From positions 1 through 7,736 of the forward strand of contig CAIKHC010000400.1 in NCBI GenBank assembly GCA_903827085.1: 7,736 nt of DNA. The letters are read 5' to 3'. The stretch comes from an uncultured Candidatus Nemicrothrix sp. GTDB lineage: Bacteria > Actinomycetota > Acidimicrobiia > Acidimicrobiales > Acidimicrobilacustridaceae. This document shows, one piece after another, positions 5,965 to 7,736 of the stretch (the stretch's first letter is position 1; each line of letters opens with the position of its first letter). Under the pieces are notes generated by a model. That model did not search any database. It saw only the letters and a list, made by a program, of their open reading frames with translations, and was not told the DNA's origin. The position numbers and the translations under genes were made by a program.

Positions 5965-7736
5965 CCGAAAAGCGAAATCGCAGTCTCAGCAACGACGGCT
6001 CTGCTGATCACAACGAATTGTCAGTAGAAGCCAACGACGAGCTCGCAGTGATGGAACACGCGTCGGCCTTCGACGACCCCATTGCGCTCGAGCACGAAGC
6101 CCTCGCTGCGTCGGCCGAAGAAGACAGGGCCAACGAGCGGCGACTTCGGGCAATTTCGGTGCTGCGACGCGGCTTTGCCCAGAGCCCCGAACTTGGCCGC
6201 GGCCTCCGTTTGACGCTGCTCTTCGCCATCATCGGTTCGGCCGGCCGCTTGGTCATCCCGGTGCTTATTCAGCAGGTGATCGACAAGGGTCTACTGGCCG
6301 ACGACGGTTTCAACGCAAGTTTTACTGTCACGGCCTGCGCCGCTGCAGCCGTGATCGTCATTGCGGTCATGTTGTTGGCCCGCGTCACGTATGTGCGGCT
6401 GGTGACGACGGCCGAAATGATGTTGCGCAATCTACGAGTGCGCACGTTTACTCACATCCATCGCTTGCCCATCGCGAGCCACGAGTCAACGCGTCGTGGT
6501 GAGCTCACCGCGCGCGTCACCAGCGACATCGAAACCATTGCCCGCTTTCTTCAGTACGGCGCAGTGGCCTGGATCATCGATTCCGTTGTCATCATCGGAA
6601 CACTTGTCGTGATGAGTTTCTACGCTTGGCAACTTGCGGTCATCACGGTTGTTGCTGCGTTGCCGGTGTTGCCATTGTTCCGCCTCATGCAGCGCCGCCA
6701 GTTGAAGGCGTACACGGTGGTTCGTAACCGGGTGGGTACGACCTTGTCGGAAGTCAGCGAAGCGGTGCAGGGCGCAGCGCCGATTCGGGCCTACGGTCTG
6801 CAGCGTCGGTCACGAGCTCGTCTCGATGATGCGATTCAGGCTCAGTTCAAGTCCGAAATGAGTGCCGCTCGTTGGTTCGCATTCATGTTCCCGCTTGGCG
6901 ATGCGTTCGGTGGCGTTGCGCTTGCTTCGGTGGCTATGGCTGGCATTTGGTTCGGCGAATCTTGGGGCCTCAACGCCGGCAGTTTGGTGGCCTGTTTGTT
7001 CCTCGTGCAGTTGATCCTCGGACCAATTGCCGAGATTGGCGAGATTCTCGATCAGACCCAAACCGCAATTGCTGGTTGGTCCAAAGTGCTCGATGTTCTC
7101 GACACTCCAATTGATCTTGTGGAACCCGAACCTGGCGTGCAATTGCCGGAAGGCCCCCTCGAAGTACGGGTTGAGCATCTGGGCTTCACCTATCAAACCG
7201 GGGGTCCGGTGCTGAGCGACGTCAACATCACGATTCTGGCGGGAACCTCTGTAGCAATCGTGGGCGAAACCGGTTCGGGCAAGACCACGTTTGTGAAGTT
7301 GCTCGATCGACTTGCTGATCCTGTGGAGGGGAAGATCCTCATCGGAGGCCTTGCTCTGGAATCGGTGAATCGAACCTCGCGAACCGAACGCATTCGCATG
7401 GTGCCCCAAGACGGATTCATGTTCGATACAACGCTGGGTGAGAATATTGCCATGGGGCTTGTCGGAGCCACCCTTGACGATGTGCGCGCTTCGATAACCG
7501 AACTCGGGCTGGAAACCTGGGTTGCTGGTCTGCCTCGTGGACTCGATACCGAAGTGGGGGAGCGAGGCGAAGGTTTGAGCGTCGGCGAACGCCAACTCGT
7601 CGCCCTGGCTCGTGCCCAGATGGCCGATCCGGGCTTGCTTATCCTCGATGAGGCCACCAGTGCCGTTGACCCGCGCACTGAACGTGCACTTACAACCGCG
7701 TTGCATCGTTTGGCCAAGGGCCGCACCACCATCAGC
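5961..7736 (+). CDS. ABC exporter half-transporter, subunit 2 (partial; catalytic Glu present, LSVGE signature)
   Basis: This gene is open from ATG 5961 to the right edge, giving 592 residues without a stop. Residues 1-75 are a hydrophilic, strongly acidic, probably cytosolic extension rich in Glu, Asp and Ala. Six hydrophobic segments follow near 84-106, 120-145, 199-220, 223-243, 305-330 and 337-357. The nucleotide-binding domain has A-loop Tyr411, Walker A GETGSGKTT (435-443), Q-loop Gln483, TEVGERG (530-536), signature LSVGERQ (539-545), Walker B LLILDE (559-564) with catalytic Glu564, and D-loop SAVD (567-570). The sequence stops just before the expected H-loop His, so about 40 or more residues are missing. 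LSVGE departs from LSGGQ, while the catalytic Glu is intact. This complements subunit 1, whose signature is perfect but whose Glu is Asp. The start is fixed by the ATGA overlap and a GAAGGTGGG 8 nt upstream. A separate homodimer is possible but less likely. Confidence 0.93.
   Translation, partial: MTEKRNRSLSNDGSADHNELSVEANDELAVMEHASAFDDPIALEHEALAASAEEDRANERRLRAISVLRRGFAQSPELGRGLRLTLLFAIIGSAGRLVIPVLIQQVIDKGLLADDGFNASFTVTACAAAAVIVIAVMLLARVTYVRLVTTAEMMLRNLRVRTFTHIHRLPIASHESTRRGELTARVTSDIETIARFLQYGAVAWIIDSVVIIGTLVVMSFYAWQLAVITVVAALPVLPLFRLMQRRQLKAYTVVRNRVGTTLSEVSEAVQGAAPIRAYGLQRRSRARLDDAIQAQFKSEMSAARWFAFMFPLGDAFGGVALASVAMAGIWFGESWGLNAGSLVACLFLVQLILGPIAEIGEILDQTQTAIAGWSKVLDVLDTPIDLVEPEPGVQLPEGPLEVRVEHLGFTYQTGGPVLSDVNITILAGTSVAIVGETGSGKTTFVKLLDRLADPVEGKILIGGLALESVNRTSRTERIRMVPQDGFMFDTTLGENIAMGLVGATLDDVRASITELGLETWVAGLPRGLDTEVGERGEGLSVGERQLVALARAQMADPGLLILDEATSAVDPRTERALTTALHRLAKGRTTIS

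Noticed and set aside
6810..7706. A 298-codon open frame on the minus strand
   Set aside because: It lies wholly opposite the second ABC gene, whose Walker A, signature and Walker B are unmistakable. The translation shows no recognisable family, and long antisense frames are common in GC-biased genomes.
1..7736. CRISPR arrays, insertion sequences, tRNA or rRNA genes, attachment sites and riboswitches
   Set aside because: I saw no spaced direct repeats, transposase frames, cloverleaf sequence or long leader; nearly all bases are in recognised genes and no gap exceeds about 40 nt.

Overview
The window reads as an ordinary stretch of an actinobacterial chromosome. The likely group is Acidimicrobiia or a related high- to moderate-GC actinobacterium. 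This is inferred from the FolD P-loop variant (GRGLTIGRP), an actinobacterial-style Dus, start codons with no Shine-Dalgarno but a TANNNT box 7-8 nt upstream, and an LSVGE-type ABC subunit. No mobile element, CRISPR array, rRNA or tRNA gene is visible, and genes fill almost the whole window.

Layout, left to right. (1) The 3' end of a plus-strand gene, probably the C-terminus of a Leu/Ile/Val-type ABC substrate-binding protein. (2) A small plus-strand VOC/glyoxalase-fold protein. (3) A minus-strand pair transcribed leftward, dus (tRNA-dihydrouridine synthase) then maf (nucleotide pyrophosphatase). Its end meets the VOC gene tail-to-tail, and one GTTAAC palindrome supplies both stop codons. (4) A 38-bp divergent intergenic region with a candidate leaderless promoter for each direction. 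(5) A tight plus-strand run folD - metF - ABC exporter subunit 1 - ABC exporter subunit 2, the last cut by the right edge. Gaps within it are 2 nt, 6 nt and a 4-nt ATGA overlap, so it is most likely one operon.

Function. FolD interconverts 5,10-methylene-, methenyl- and 10-formyl-tetrahydrofolate, and MetF draws off 5,10-methylene-THF to make 5-methyl-THF for methionine synthesis. The two ABC genes encode complementary half-transporters. The first has an Asp in place of the catalytic Glu after Walker B but a perfect LSGGQ. The second has the catalytic Glu but a deviant LSVGE signature. Together they predict a heterodimeric exporter with one working and one degenerate ATP site. Its substrate cannot be read from the sequence. 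Dus and Maf are housekeeping tRNA-modification and nucleotide-pool functions.

I did not find a clearly new biological system. The points most worth a second look are the asymmetric ABC exporter attached to a one-carbon operon, the compact divergent leaderless promoter pair, and a perfect 10-bp inverted repeat inside the 3' end of maf.
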